A stretch of DNA of 60,000 bases from Membranipora membranacea (GCA_914767715.1 OU612075.1:22322001-22382000), one strand, 5' to 3'; positions 37,469-49,912 are shown, numbered from the stretch's first letter. Notes: a model not told the origin generated them from the letters alone. Numbers and translations: made by a program.

Positions 37469-37513
37469 CTAAAAAGTGGGATATCAGAAGCCTTCTGAAA
37501 TCCCACTTTTTAG
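37469..37513. repeat. 45-bp hairpin
   Basis: 14-bp perfect arms CTAAAAAGTGGGAT / ATCCCACTTTTTAG. The loop is itself nearly palindromic (TCAGAAGCCTTCTGA), so almost the whole segment can fold back. Confidence 0.88.
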
Positions 37514-37819
37514 CGCCTCGCTTGGATTAATTAATTAATAAAGTTCTGTCATAGTAAAAGCCTTCTCAGAAGGGTGTGAGCAATGGACTGAGGGGAAGCT
37601 CATCGGTGTGAGTCACAGATGTTCTGCAGCGAAGCTGCAGCCCAGAATGAAAGAGGGAATGAAAAGAGTGAAAGAAGGTCCACATATTAAAAATTCATGG
37701 TTGCATGTTAATTCTCTGTGTATACAATAAAACAGCAGTTATAGAAATATTCTACACAAAATATGTGAGAACCATACTAACTTACTAGTTTGGCCAAGAT
37801 GAAAAAGTATTCAAGTCAG

Positions 37820-38110
37820 CACAGAGTCAGCACAGCCTCTTCATCGGTAAAGTCAGCTTTTTCCCATTCACGAGCGTCACTGGTGTACCAATAATTCAAA
37901 AATTTCATTTACGACTTTATCACCAAATGATGCATAATAAAAGTTTTGTTGAAGAGCCAATGAAAATGTCCCATTTTGTAAACACACAAGCATGACAGGA
38001 AATGATAAAAATGAGTCGTAAATGAAAATTTTAAATTATTGGTACACCAGTGACGCTCGTGAACGGGAAAAAGCTGACTTTACCGATGAAGAGACTGTGC
38101 TGACTCTGTG
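37820..38110. mobile_element. 291-bp foldback MITE
   Basis: Two inverted arms of about 97 bp (37820-37916 and 38014-38110) start CACAGAGTCAGCACAG and differ at only a few bases. They surround a 97-bp centre without coding capacity. I did not find a convincing target duplication. Confidence 0.85.
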
Positions 38111-39100
38111 ACATCCTGATGACCTAGCGAAATTGGTCATTGTATCAAGTATCAGTGGTTTTCACACATTTTCAATGGTAAAGACTTCAGATGGCTGTTT
38201 ATAAGAAGATACATTTATGGGTAAAGTGCATAGGCCCCTGGGACTTACATGTCTTTACTTTGCCAATGTCCACTATCAACCACCCAAAAAACACCAAACA
38301 GGGTAAGACACAAACATTTTTTTGTTTACAACCTACCTTGAAATCTCTCACACTAACTCACTCATCCTTCCTCTTTCATTTGCTTCAGGTTTGAAGTTTC
38401 TAGCACAAACAGAGCTGACTTTATGGACCAGAGAAAAATATACTTCTACAAAATTCACAAAAACCTGAGTAGGCTGAAATGGCTGCATGAGTATTGACAT
38501 CCCCACATGATTATTGTACTTTTTTTTTAATTCACTAAATCGGTTCTTTTTACACTCATATATGATTTCTCATAGTTTATTAGAAGCTTAAAAATTGATG
38601 AATACAATTTAGACCTCATGACAGAGGTTTTGTAGCCATTTATTATAATATGTGATTTAACCACTTTCAATACAACCTGGCTTTAAATGGATCAGACTCC
38701 ATCAGTACTTTACCACTGCTCTCTAGGTACTCTACATAGTTAGTCCTAATCACAGTAGGACTAAAAATGAATCAAATAATTTGTCTTGCTGTTGTATTGC
38801 ACACAAATCATATGTCTGCTGTTGTCTATTCTTAACAGCTGCAATATTTTGCTTTCTGTTTGAAACCTTCGTTTCTTCTGATTTTCTTCCGATAGGTTGA
38901 TCGCCGTCGGAGTAGTTGTCTCCTTTCAAGGGCGATATGCTGTGTAGTGATAACAGAGTGAGACTTGATTATCTGGATGTAAATAACAGTATATCAGTCA
39001 TCGGAGATGTAACAGTTAGGTATTTTGTATAGCTTCACAGCCACGACTCGCAAGGGATCAATTCAAGGAGGGTTTTGGCGTCACATTCACAATCACAGGG
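38111..39100. other. No gene recognised
   Basis: AT-rich single-copy-looking sequence. The 67-residue ORF at 38191-38394 has no recognisable domain and no splice context. Confidence 0.5.
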
Positions 39101-39109
39101 TTTTCAGCA

Positions 39110-41904
39110 GTGGGTTGTTAACATATAAGGGGGAGGATAAGGAGAAATTGACAGACAACTTTTGTTAGTAATTTGGGACAACACTGTAGGGGTTTCCAGT
39201 GGATTATCAGACACCAGGCCACACCACACTCGGGACCAGATCAGGGTAACAAGTCCTTGCCCATACACTAAAATCAACAACAACAGGGCGCCGGGAGCCG
39301 AGCACGGGGAAGGGGGCTGGGTGCCCTCGAGAAAACGGCAACAAATGCACAATCGAAACAGCACTGAGTACTTGTTTCATGGGTTGGTAAATATTGTTGG
39401 AGTTGAGTAAGACGAGAGCAACAAATTATAAACGGAGTAGGATGGCTAATATACAATGAAATAGGACAGTCCAGTATGTCGATGAGAGTAGTCAGTGGTG
39501 TGAGTCATAAGTCAGTAAACAATATCATGAGTCATCAGTAGTACAACAACGATCAATAGATAAATGAGCAACAAGGGATATAGTAATGCAAACAACGAAC
39601 AACATATACAGTTATCATAAATCAGTTCGATGGATAGCTGGGTTGAGATATCGGTAGACTCGCTGTTTGAAAGCATATTTCTTCACATTGGTGTTGATTG
39701 TACCAATAACAGAACCTGTCCGGGTGTTGTGATCGTGCATATGGCTTGTGGAGACTTTGCTTTCATCAACAGCTGCTGAACCTGCAATGATTTTGAAATA
39801 CAATTTTAGATCGGAATTTTGTCGTCTTTCAGCTAGAGTCTGCCAATCGAACTGAGACATGAGATCACAGATATGATCCGACTTCTTTTTGTGATAAGCC
39901 CATCTGAAAGCCTTCCGATTAATCGCTTCCATAGTGTCGATGTGTTTCACCAAGTGAGGCAACCAGCTTTGAGAAGCGTATTCCAGTATAGGCCTACAAA
40001 TACATTTATAGCAAATAGATCTGGATTTTGTACGAGCTTTTTTCAAATTTCTCATCAACATATGAAGTGTTTGAGTGGCTTTTTTACATATCTCCCTGAT
40101 GGGTTTGTCGAAGGATAATTGGTCATCTATATGTACACCAAGATATTTAATACTGGAGACTTGAGTCAGCTTGGAGTTGTTGAGCATGTAACTAGCCTGG
40201 GTTGAGTTATGTTTTTGACGCTGTATTCTCATGTGCTCACACTTATCCACATTGAACTTCATCTGCCAGGTGTTAGCCCACTCAATTAGTCGATCAAGAT
40301 CGCTCTGCATATGATCCACATCCCCCTGTGATTGTATTCGGTGAGAAGCTAAAGAGTCATCTGCAAATAGTCTAAGGTTACAAAAATGGACACAAGATGG
40401 CATGTCGTTGATATATAATAAGAACAGGAGGGGCCCCAGAACACTGCCCTGGGGCACACCAGAGGTAACATGATGCAAAAAAGATTGGACACCATTAACT
40501 GTCACTGTGAGTAGTCGGTTGGATAACCATTCAGATATCCAGTTGCAGGTAGATCTATGTATTCCTATGGCTTTCATCTTGAGGAGAAGTTTTGGATGCG
40601 AGACGACATCAAAAGCCTTTGAGAAGTCAAGGACTGCTAGATCAACCGGGATGTTCTGATCATAGGCTTCCACAAGGTCTGTTATGGTTGTAAGAAGCTG
40701 GGTGTCGCAGCCATGTTGCTTTCTAAATCCATGCTGGCATTCTACAAGCAGATTGTTATTATCTAGGAAATTGTTTATGTCATGACATAGAATATGTTCT
40801 AGTATTTTAGATGTAATACAGGTCATAGAGATTGGTCGGTAATTCAGCGGATTACTGCGAGAGCCTTTCTTGTGGATTGGAATGACATTTGCAAGCTTCC
40901 AGTCGTCAGGAACAGCGCCTGTATCAAGAGAATATTGGTAGATTAATGACAATGGTTTGTAGATAAAATTTGCCAGAAACTTAAGCAAGGCAGAGGAGAG
41001 TCCGTCAGGTCCCGCACCTTTAGTGCGATCAAGTGATAGGAGTTGCTTCAGCACTGCAATTGGCTGAATCTTAATACATGAAGACTGTTGAGCAGTACAT
41101 GGGTTTGTGGGGGGCTGTCTACCATCATCGTCAGTAAAGACAGAGCTGAAAGCAGATGCAAAGCAATCAGCGATATCACCGGCTGAGTCGGACAGGCAAC
41201 CATCTATCTTCTTGATTGTATTGCTGTTTCCACGCCTGTTAGAAATGAACTTGAACAGGGGTTTACTGTCTCCATTCTCGAGCTTGCTACAAATATGGTT
41301 GTTTATAAATGCATTGTAATCATGGTTTATGAGTTTATCACAGAGTTTAGATTGTTTAGACGCTTTTTCTCTGTTCTCGGCAGTATTGTGTAGCTTACTT
41401 GTTTTATGCCATCGCTTCCTCCGATTTACTTCCCTCTCTGTTGACTTGGACATCCAAGGGCTCGGGGTGGGCTTCTCCTTTTGCTTGGGATGTTTTTAAA
41501 AGCGGATTTGAGAATACTGGATTTGAAGGTTTCCCAAACTGTGTTTACAGGGGCCCCAACTTTCACTTGCTGGCTAATTTCAGTTTCGATGTCATAGCAG
41601 TCAATCATTATCTCAGGGATTTTGGCATTTTTGAAATTCCAAAATGGTGTAGTATTGTAAAGTTGTTATTGATAGAGTGGGAGATGGGATGCTCAGAGAA
41701 TAGGTCAAACAAAAGCACATGGTGATCAGAACAACTTGGCTCACTTATAGGGATGGAGAGGTCCAAGTTAGAGAGTACAAGGTCGAGGGTGTTTCCGTGT
41801 GTTTCCTGACTTTTGATTGGATAGATTAGAACTCGGAATGAATGACATACAACTGACTGGGTTACCTTCTCATAAACATTGGGAAGACAATAACAGTAAT
41901 GCAA
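39110..41904 (-). mobile_element. 5'-truncated LINE with reverse transcriptase ORF
   Basis: Minus strand. 41608-41904 encodes the end of an apurinic-type endonuclease (THGNTLDLVLSNLDL, then SDHHVLLFDL). Two frameshifts then lead through 41426-41608 into a 612-residue open frame (41453-39615). That frame holds reverse transcriptase motifs in order: TKGAGPDGLSS, LANVIPIHKKG, NYRPISM, VLDFSKAFDVVSH, SGVPQGSVLGPLLFLLYIND and the catalytic FADDS at about residue 364. A C-terminal part includes NRKAFRWAYHKK. It moves by target-primed reverse transcription in the family. Here the endonuclease is mostly missing, so the copy is dead although the RT frame is uninterrupted. The region 39110-39615 is probably its 3' untranslated part. 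The fragment at 59574-59915 is a related but distinct LINE. Confidence 0.9.
39615..41453 (-). CDS. LINE reverse transcriptase, open frame within a truncated element
   Basis: 612 codons without a stop. The reverse transcriptase domain spans roughly residues 150-400 with conserved LDFSKAFD, SGVPQGSVLGP and FADD boxes, the latter two aspartates being catalytic. The C-terminal 200 residues correspond to the thumb and following region seen in CR1/Jockey-like elements. The start Met (41453) lies in the linker, not at a natural protein start. The true N-terminus was the endonuclease now broken by frameshifts upstream. Not a host gene. Confidence 0.85.
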   Translation of the reverse strand: MSKSTEREVNRRKRWHKTSKLHNTAENREKASKQSKLCDKLINHDYNAFINNHICSKLENGDSKPLFKFISNRRGNSNTIKKIDGCLSDSAGDIADCFASAFSSVFTDDDGRQPPTNPCTAQQSSCIKIQPIAVLKQLLSLDRTKGAGPDGLSSALLKFLANFIYKPLSLIYQYSLDTGAVPDDWKLANVIPIHKKGSRSNPLNYRPISMTCITSKILEHILCHDINNFLDNNNLLVECQHGFRKQHGCDTQLLTTITDLVEAYDQNIPVDLAVLDFSKAFDVVSHPKLLLKMKAIGIHRSTCNWISEWLSNRLLTVTVNGVQSFLHHVTSGVPQGSVLGPLLFLLYINDMPSCVHFCNLRLFADDSLASHRIQSQGDVDHMQSDLDRLIEWANTWQMKFNVDKCEHMRIQRQKHNSTQASYMLNNSKLTQVSSIKYLGVHIDDQLSFDKPIREICKKATQTLHMLMRNLKKARTKSRSICYKCICRPILEYASQSWLPHLVKHIDTMEAINRKAFRWAYHKKKSDHICDLMSQFDWQTLAERRQNSDLKLYFKIIAGSAAVDESKVSTSHMHDHNTRTGSVIGTINTNVKKYAFKQRVYRYLNPAIHRTDL

Positions 41905-42400
41905 TTAAAAGTAAGTTTTCATTTTTGATTTTGTGATTTTGTGATTTTTCAACTTGACCATTTTTTGGCCATGAGCTGATTTTCTTTCTAATTTTAGGGA
42001 GAAGAAGGGAGGAGGTCTCCCTTGTTCTTATTGAGCGTAGCTCTGGAGTGGTCTAGTGTCTAATTAGTCTAACAGCTGACTCTCCATACTGGTCTCTGGT
42101 GGGGAAATATTATTATTGCTTGATAATGGATTGATTGATGATTAATTTACTGGTGTGACAGTGTCGATCTGAATACATTGAAAATGTATTTAACTGATCT
42201 TATTCAAAATCATAAAAAATTAAGCATCGGCATAAAAATTACAAAATCCAGCTGCTCTGATTTCTGTGTCATAAACACAAATCATTATAGCAATTTTTCG
42301 TTCTTCACGAAAGGACATTTGCTAGCAAGAGTGGTGTGGTGATGAATTGTAGCATATATTGCTTCTGCTTGAACGACGGGGTTGTGTTGATGCTTGGTGA
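41905..42400. other. No gene recognised
   Basis: Contains a short TGATTTTGTGATTTTG repeat (about 41925-41950) and a faint box A-like TGGTCTAGTG (about 42049). Nothing else supported. Confidence 0.45.
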
Positions 42401-42505
42401 TTAGGCAGCAGATGTTGATGCTGGGTATTTGGTATTTTGGGATTTGAAACTTAATTGTTCAAATACCAAAATACCCAATGCCCAGCATCAACATCTGCTG
42501 CCTAA
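42401..42505. repeat. 105-bp inverted repeat
   Basis: Outer arms of 25 bp are perfect (TTAGGCAGCAGATGTTGATG... and complement). Inner arms GGTATTTTGG / CCAAAATACC continue the pairing after a small bulge. It directly abuts the block shared with 6841-8645. Confidence 0.88.
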
Positions 42506-42527
42506 TACCAACAAATCCTAGCCTGGG

Positions 42528-43597
42528 CAGGCTGGCGAGGATGGGAGGTCAAAAGTTGGGCAATTTAAAGGTCAAGATAAATTTCCTGAAAGAACGATAT
42601 GGCCAGGTATTGGCTCTTCTTCTCCCCATCCACCAATCAGAGCCAACACATTGGCTAGATCAAGTACCAGAAGAGAAATCATATTTAATGTAGCCGTCAC
42701 ATTGGCCCGGGGATCATGCTGGCATTATGATGAATGTCTCTCGCAAGTAAATTAGCCAACATCAATATTATAACCCCATTCTAATCTTGCTAGAATTCCC
42801 CAGGCTATGTTGCTCAAATCATATTGGCTGTACGATAATATGTATAATATTTATAAGCGCTGCAGAGTTCATGACCCCTAACCTCTGTTTGGAGCTGAGG
42901 CTTATGTTAATAAGAAGGACATCTTCACCTATCCTCGTTCACTCAGGAACAAGGACATATGATCACAAGTACCTGGGTTCTATCCTCACCAGATTACTTG
43001 AGTTCACTACCTGATATAGCTGGTGTGGGTCATTCACTGTAGCTGACCAGGAAATAAATGTTGATAACGGCTTTGCCACATTGCCATGGCCTTTAAATTC
43101 ATGATAATGCAGGGACAATTATCCCTCCCAAAAAGAGAGGAAAAAAAGCTTGTGTGTGTTGCTAAGTCCATTTGATCTATAAGGGTAAGCAGTTATCTTC
43201 TTGACTAAATGGTGAAGATGCCTTTATATCTAGATGTGAAATTGTCCACACAATTCAAATTGATCTCATTGATTTATTGTGTAAAACTTACAAGTGACAA
43301 TGATATAGCACTGTTGGTTACTCAGAGAATTAGTTTAGTTTGAATTTGTTAGCATCCTACAAGAAAGATCTAGGAGATAAGTGAGACACAGAGTTTTATT
43401 TGGACACTGTATAATGTGGATACTAAATATCGAGGAGTGAATTTATGTAATATTTTACTACACAGATGAAATGCTTGTATCATATAATGTTGAATAAAAT
43501 ATATATGAAACAATATTTTGCTGATATGATATTAATTTAACAAAAAATTGGTATATTGAATATTATAATAGTAATACACATTTATACCAACAAATAT
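42528..43597. repeat. Block shared with the LAPTM array (6841-8645)
   Basis: Begins GCTGGCGAGGATGGGAGGTCAAAAG and ends AATACACATTTATACCAACAAAT, as in unit 1. Divergence is moderate and the copy here is shorter. No coding region supported. It lies between the LINE and the TRIM cluster, more than 5 kb beyond the end of the array. Confidence 0.75.
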
Positions 43598-44051
43598 TTA
43601 ATTGTCTACACAGCTCAATAGCATTGTCGTTTAGCCTCAATGACTGCATAACCTGATCAAAGGACAAGGTGAACGCTGCAAACCAAGTAGATTGTTGAAA
43701 ATAATATCAACAATAACAAAAATAATGGTCTTATCAAGGAGTATTCCTCCATGATATTATTGAGTAATTGTTGTTAGTTTACCCCTAAATATAGATATCT
43801 ACAGCAGCTCTATATATGGTGGATATAAGATGGGCCAGAATTACTTGATGAGGATAATAAGAGCCTCCTAGTCATCACACTTTAGTCTGTAGTAGAGAAT
43901 TCTCTTCTCTCCATATCTCGGTATAATCAGAGTATCTCCATCTATACACATATCATATAATAAAGATCCCTTAGGTCTGGTATTTGGATCTGTTATCTCT
44001 CTCACTATATCTCCTGTATAATAGTACAGCGCAGATGATTATATTCTATAG

Positions 44052-44572
44052 CAGGGGTGCCCAACCTATGGCTCATGAGCCATCTCGGCTCATTTTGGCT
44101 TTTTGGGTGGCTCATTTTAATATTTGCAAACTTCACGGGCTTTTTGGCGCGAATTTCATGCATTTAATTCATGCATGTACAATATACATTAAATGTATGT
44201 ATAGTGTATACAAGTTCATTGTACTGGGTGCTTGCATTGTATATATGTGTGTAGAGTTGTCTTCTTGCAGACTTGCCAACTTAAATTTTCCAAAATGCTT
44301 ATAAAAATTTGCAAAATGCTTAAAATGCTTACAAAACTCCAGGGCGCCTCATAAGACCAGAAATTGCCTCAAAAAGATGTTCGCGCTACGCGCATAATCT
44401 CACACAATGACTACGCTTTGGTATTTTTGTCAGCGCTTATACATGATGAATAAGATACATATATATCACTGACTGTTTCCATGTTGTCTACACGTGACGC
44501 AACGTGGTCAGCTCATTTGGTTTGATTGATTTTTTAAATGGCTCATGTGAGAGAAAAGGTTGGGCACCCCTG
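44052..44572 (+). mobile_element. hAT-type MITE in the last intron of the propeller-less TRIM copy
   Basis: 521 bp with perfect 15-bp terminal inverted repeats CAGGGGTGCCCAACC and an 8-bp target duplication TTCTATAG (44044-44051 and 44573-44580). That combination is typical of the hAT superfamily. No transposase. ORFs inside are not functional. It lies 38 bp upstream (in gene sense) of the terminal exon. A second copy is at 51906-52429 in the opposite orientation. Confidence 0.93.
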
Positions 44573-44580
44573 TTCTATAG

Positions 44581-45796
44581 TCTTGTTATTTGAATTAAAC
44601 TGTTGACTATTGACTTTCTATACACAGTTGGAAAGCTGCCTAGCTACTGAAGGTTGATAGCTTCAAAAGAAAATAGTTTGTAATTTCATCAAAGGAATGA
44701 GGCCTAAAAGGCTGTTTTCATGAAAGTGGATGGAGGAGTCAAATTGATTGCAAGACATTTCGAAACAAGTAATTTTCATTCTTAGAGATATAGCAACAAT
44801 TTTAATAATAATATTTAAAAATATTTCAAATATAGTTTATGATGACTTTTCACGTTATAAAAGATGACTGATTTTTTTAAATGTGCACATGATATGGCAC
44901 TGTATATCAGTTTTGCCCGAATTGGCCTCTTTGGGCGCAACTTGGTGAAAACAGCCAAAGGGAATATATATTTCCTGTATTTACAATGCTTTGCATGTGA
45001 GAACTTCCAAAAAAGAACTGTGTGAACACATTAATGGTCCTTTTGGCAGCACGTTTGATGGAAAAATGTCCCAGAATGCATCTGCCTTTGATGGTCTGTG
45101 GTTAAATTATTACATTAGCTGATAGTTGGTGGGATAAGCACCTCAAAGGCAATAATTTTCAATGCTGTGATCCTCCAGTAAAACAGCTATTCAACAGTGT
45201 GCAGAAAGTCAATACTTGCTGGCCCCGTGTCTCAGATAAATAAATCAGACATACAGATAAATATCAGTGTTTCAAACAGGTAGCTGGTCGCTTGGCCCAT
45301 ATCTTAATTTAAATAAATTCGCCTACAAAAACTCCTTCATAAACAGAGATAAAACAAAATATCTGAAACTATGAAACGTATTAGTTACCAGTTTCCTTGG
45401 AGAGAATCCATAATTTGTTTTGGTTTGAGATGTTGTATGACGATAACCAACACTTGCCCTAATATACAACAACTTCTTTTTTGACAAGCAGCCAAATGAT
45501 GACCCTTCAGATCGGACTCACTAACAAAACTTCATCACAAGCCTATTTTTTAAGCAGCACAAAAAATAAATGTCGCAGTGATGAGGCTACACCATGGCAT
45601 TGAACTTTGTGAGGTTAAAATATATAATGAAAAGTAAATCACAATAATATTTAAAGCCTTTGAATGTCATGAGAGGCAAACATTTTATTTTTGAATGAAA
45701 AGGGAAAATGTGTTGATAGTGCATGGAGGCGAAATAGGCAACACAATATCTGATATAGAGAAGATGGAATCATATATCCACTTCTCATATACTTAC
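44581..45796. other. Intron sequence where a propeller exon would be expected
   Basis: No minus-strand ORF of useful length and no match to the 720-bp propeller exon of the neighbouring TRIM gene. AT-rich, otherwise unremarkable. Confidence 0.6.
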
Positions 45797-46023
45797 GAGT
45801 AATTGAGATCTTTTTTTGATCAGGAATGATAACTCCAGGAAAGTCCTCGGATATCACTGAGCTAAACCCTTCTTCTAGGTCTTCTCTTTTCTGCACCAAC
45901 TCAACCTGATAATCCATCATGACACAATTAAACAGACCATAGATAACGAGCTGATGTTGCTTGCTGTGTTAATAAGTCCTGCATGCCAGTACTATCACCA
46001 AAGCTATCTGATCTTTATGAGTT

Positions 46024-46277
46024 TAGAAATGAACATAATCAAAATCAATGCCATCAATTTTCGAAAAAACCTTTAACCATAAAACTCAATGATCCCTAGT
46101 ATAGATGGTCCAACAAAAAAAATATAAATCTTGTGGAAGTGTATGTACCTGATTTTTGGTGCAGAAACTTTACGACAGAACAAAAATCTTTATTACTTAT
46201 ACTAGGGATCATTGAATTTTATGGTTAAAGGTTTTTTCGAAAATTGATGGCATTGATTTTGATTATGTTCATTTCTA
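46024..46277. mobile_element. 254-bp foldback MITE in a TRIM intron
   Basis: 80-bp arms (46024-46103 and 46198-46277) starting TAGAAATGAACATAATC are nearly perfect inverted copies around a 94-bp centre. Both ends carry TA, which would suit a TA-targeting element, but the target site cannot be proven here. Confidence 0.85.
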
Positions 46278-48801
46278 TAGGTTATATTATATTGGTGATA
46301 TGATAATCAGCTAAACTATTTCCAATACGATGAGAATTTACTGAGAATTTCATGATATTCAGATCTCGGAACTAGAGTAACTAAAGCTAACGATAAAACC
46401 TACTAAAGTGACAACAAAACCAAAACTTGTGTTATTATATAATGATGTGTACCCAGCCCATCACTCACCACATGTAGGTTAGATATCTCAGAACGCAGAT
46501 TCTGTAGTTTATCATGTAGCTGTGTTACTTGATATCAGCTTCTGCTTTATAATCAGTCAGCTTCTGTTTACCCTCATCTCTAGAGGAGCGGTTATCCTTC
46601 TCAAGGACAGCATACTTTGCTCTGATGGCGTCGAGCTGATGTAAAAGCCATCATAGTATAATAGGTTCACAGGAAACTATCTTACACTCAAACTTTTTCT
46701 GAGACAAGAAAAGCAGATAAATAATTACAGAGCTTCTCCTACTGATCAAGCCGCACAGCATATAAATTTGTCGTGGTAGAAGCCGTTAACTTTCTATAAA
46801 TCCCTCTTATGGTTATCACATGACCTTGTTATGGCTGTGAGAGGTAGATTAAAGGGGTCTATAGGTGCTCAGCATCTCATCTGATACTCTTGGCTCGATT
46901 CCAGAACTTTAAGTTAGAAAAGGCCCTGTCAAAGAATATCCCTGACCTGTTCATCCCTGGTTTGATTGAGAACTCTGACCGATTCCTCCGTCTCAAAATC
47001 CCACTGATTAAGTCTCAGAGTTGTCTCCCTTATTATACCAGATAACTGATCTATTCTGTCCTCGGCACTCTGCTTTGTTGGTTCAAGGTACTGAGTAAAT
47101 TCGGCAGATATTTCAATTAATGCCATCAGGACATGGGGAGCTCCTGTAATGAATGAGAAGCCATTACAAATGAGATCATGCGCCATAACACAGTTAATGT
47201 ACCGTAATGTATCGGTCACACACAAGAAACATGACCAACATCGGTTTTAACAAGTACAGACTGAAATGCGTGCCATGAATCTGATGAGACAACATTTGTG
47301 GCACAAAAAAATAAAAGACATAGTGTGACTAAGCTGAGTAGTCTTCTCACTGAAAATAAGAACATAACTCCCATTTTTTCCCCTATTTAGCTCAAATAAT
47401 ACGATTAACTTTTTCTTGTAAGTAATAAATAAATAGATACACTTTTTCACATAGTGAAGTACATGAGTGAGGGGGAACAATGCTGTCAACACTTGCGATC
47501 GAGCTGTCAATAAGCTAAGTTGTCCCCTCTTGAAATCTGGTAGAAAACATTCAATTCGGTTTTATGAAGTTGACAACACTGAACAAAGCTTGTCAAGCCT
47601 GGAGATACTTGAGTTCAACCTACAATGCAGATAAAAATCGAAAATTCTCTATGACTCACCATTCTGACATTTCCTATTAGATGAGATGCAGAGAGGACAG
47701 AGTACAGTCAAGCATAGTCTACAGCCGAGAGTTATCGGCTCTGAGTCTGACTTATGTTTGTCACAGTGCTTCAGTATCTCAGCAAATGATGATCTCTGAT
47801 ATGCTCTGATACTAATCACAGTGTGATCCTCGTTCAGATCACTGTGAGCCTGGGTAAATATTTATAGTAGTATGTTAGGAAGTAGAGACAGTTTGGGAAA
47901 CTCCGGCTGTAACTATTCAGAATGCTGCCCATTTTCAAGTTAGCCTGTATTATTCTGATCTATCTGGCAGACATCAGACAGTAAGGGCAAGCAATGACAC
48001 AAATCTGAACTGTATCAATATCGGAAACGTAACATCACTGAGTAATTCTATCAGCAGTCTGCTCTGTGAAAGTCAATAACAAACCGCCTATAACTACAAT
48101 ATAGGCGATGAGGGCAAAAATACTAAAATATATGGTAAGGGGTGTAGTCAAACCTCGCAGAGGCTGGGGGTAAAGCTCAATGCTGTTGCGTTGCGAAACT
48201 TGTTCATCAAATAATAAGAGATGATAAAATAAGGAAAGTCTCAAACAAATTGATGATTTTAGAGGGAGAGTTTAACATCACTCACCTCTGCATGTTTACC
48301 ACAGTACTTGTTCTCACATTTAGTAGAGAACACATTAGCTGTCTTCTTCAGCTCTCCCTTCTTCTTACAAGGATCACAGAACGTCTCTGCTCCCTTAATA
48401 GCAGACGTTAGATTCTCTATTAGACAGGTATGCTTCACTCTGTTCAAAGATCAAGCGATGGCTACCAAGTTTGTTATAGTGGCGTAAAGTCACTTATCGC
48501 TTTTCTACTCAACCGTAGACGCAAAAAATTACCGATATTATTGGCCAATTGCACTGATGAGATATATTTACCAAACTATTTTCTACGAGGATACGCCGCA
48601 CTTGACCAAGCCACAGCAATATAATAATCGGCCCACTCACTTGCACTTAGCACATTTAATCTTTACACCAGGAGGCTGTCCTGATATACACGGCTCACAG
48701 CATGGATGTCCACATGGTAAGCGGAGTGGGTTAATGATGTATCCTTCCTTCTCCAGACAGTTACTGCAGGATATGATGTCATCAGATTGAGCTTCTGCCA
48801 T

Positions 48802-49900
48802 CTTGATGTTCACTTCTATACCTATTAGAGTAAGTAACATAACATGTCGACCCGTTCTCAATACTCACTCTTTTGCCCCCGCCCCACAGCGCCCTGACGA
48901 GGGCCCTATGACAATTAACAGCATGTAAATATACATTTACTCATCAAATTATAAACCATAGGTCCAACACTTTTATTTATTTGCCCTATTGTTTTACATG
49001 CAAACTATGTTGACTTGTCACCTTAATGTAGGCCCGATTCAGAAACTTTCAATTCTTTAACTAGACCACTCAAAATGATGGTATGCTTCTGTTCTGCAAT
49101 ATTGGTGACTAGGGTTTGAAAGTTACCTGTCAGATTTTTACAGTGCCTCCATATATACGACCACTGCATTTTTCCCTCATTTCCGGTCTCATTTTCGTTA
49201 GCCAACCTATATGCATTAATCGTCCTTAAATTTCAAACTTCAAATCAATGAATTTCCATTGCAAATACACCCGGCAGTATTTACAGGGTTCAATGTCACT
49301 GACAGCGGACAGCAGCACTTTTGAATTGGCTACAGCCTCATTGGTCATCAGTCAAGGATTTAAAGTCTGTAACACCTTGGTCATGCTAATAAATTTGTTT
49401 GAGGAGCGGTGCTACAAGTTGACCTAATATAATTACAGGTGTATTGCCACAGGGACATTTGAGGTCAGATGCCCTTGCAGGGTTGCAGGGTTAATTGGTC
49501 AATCGAAATCATTGACTTGATGAGAAACCTAGACCTACCTTTGTACTTAGTCACTTTAATCCTGAGCTTTTTATTTTTAATTTTAATGTGAGCGTTTGAT
49601 TTGATATACTGAATACAATATAAAATCGATCGAACAAAAAGAAGACCATATACAGCTCAAGTAAGACCCTTATCGTGATTAATGTTACGACATTGGATAG
49701 TGTAGTAGTAGCATTGATGCTATCACTGCTGCCAGAGAACTAACACTTACTATCATAGTAAGATTAAAGCAGGCGTACCTATTGTTGTGATCGTTCAGAT
49801 TCTCATACTGTGTTGGTGTTTGCATTTTATGTATTTACATATTTATAAGTTGTGCTATGTAGTTGTAGTACGGACATCTGCTCATAGGCTTGTGGTAAGG
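48802..49900. other. No gene recognised between TRIM copies
   Basis: Possible upstream region of the TRIM copy at 43868-48801. In-frame ATGs upstream of 48801 exist (to 48861), but the MAEAQSDD start matches the neighbour's MASAESDE start better. The 60-residue ORF at 49023-49205 has no recognisable domain. Confidence 0.45.
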
Positions 49901-49912
49901 AACTCGTAAGAA

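Larger units (their letters stand above)
43868..48801 (-). pseudogene. TRIM-type RING/B-box gene, propeller-less copy with frameshift
   Basis: Exons (minus): 48641-48801 RING (start MAEAQSDDII, C..C...C.H..C..C...C..C), 48286-48439 and 47661-47849 (about 47660) two B-box-like motifs, 46947-47143 and 46469-46635 coiled coil, 45797-45905 linker, 43868-44013 terminal exon. Exon lengths and phases match the intact neighbour: the 197-bp coiled-coil exon and 109-bp linker are the same size. Two defects stand out. The 46469-46635 exon is one base short of frame and hits TAA at 46525-46527, though coding similarity continues in the next frame. The 720-bp propeller exon has no counterpart between 44013 and 45797. 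Phase would allow direct joining of the linker exon to the terminal exon (both phase 1). As drawn the product would stop in the coiled coil, leaving a RING/B-box protein. Confidence 0.75.
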
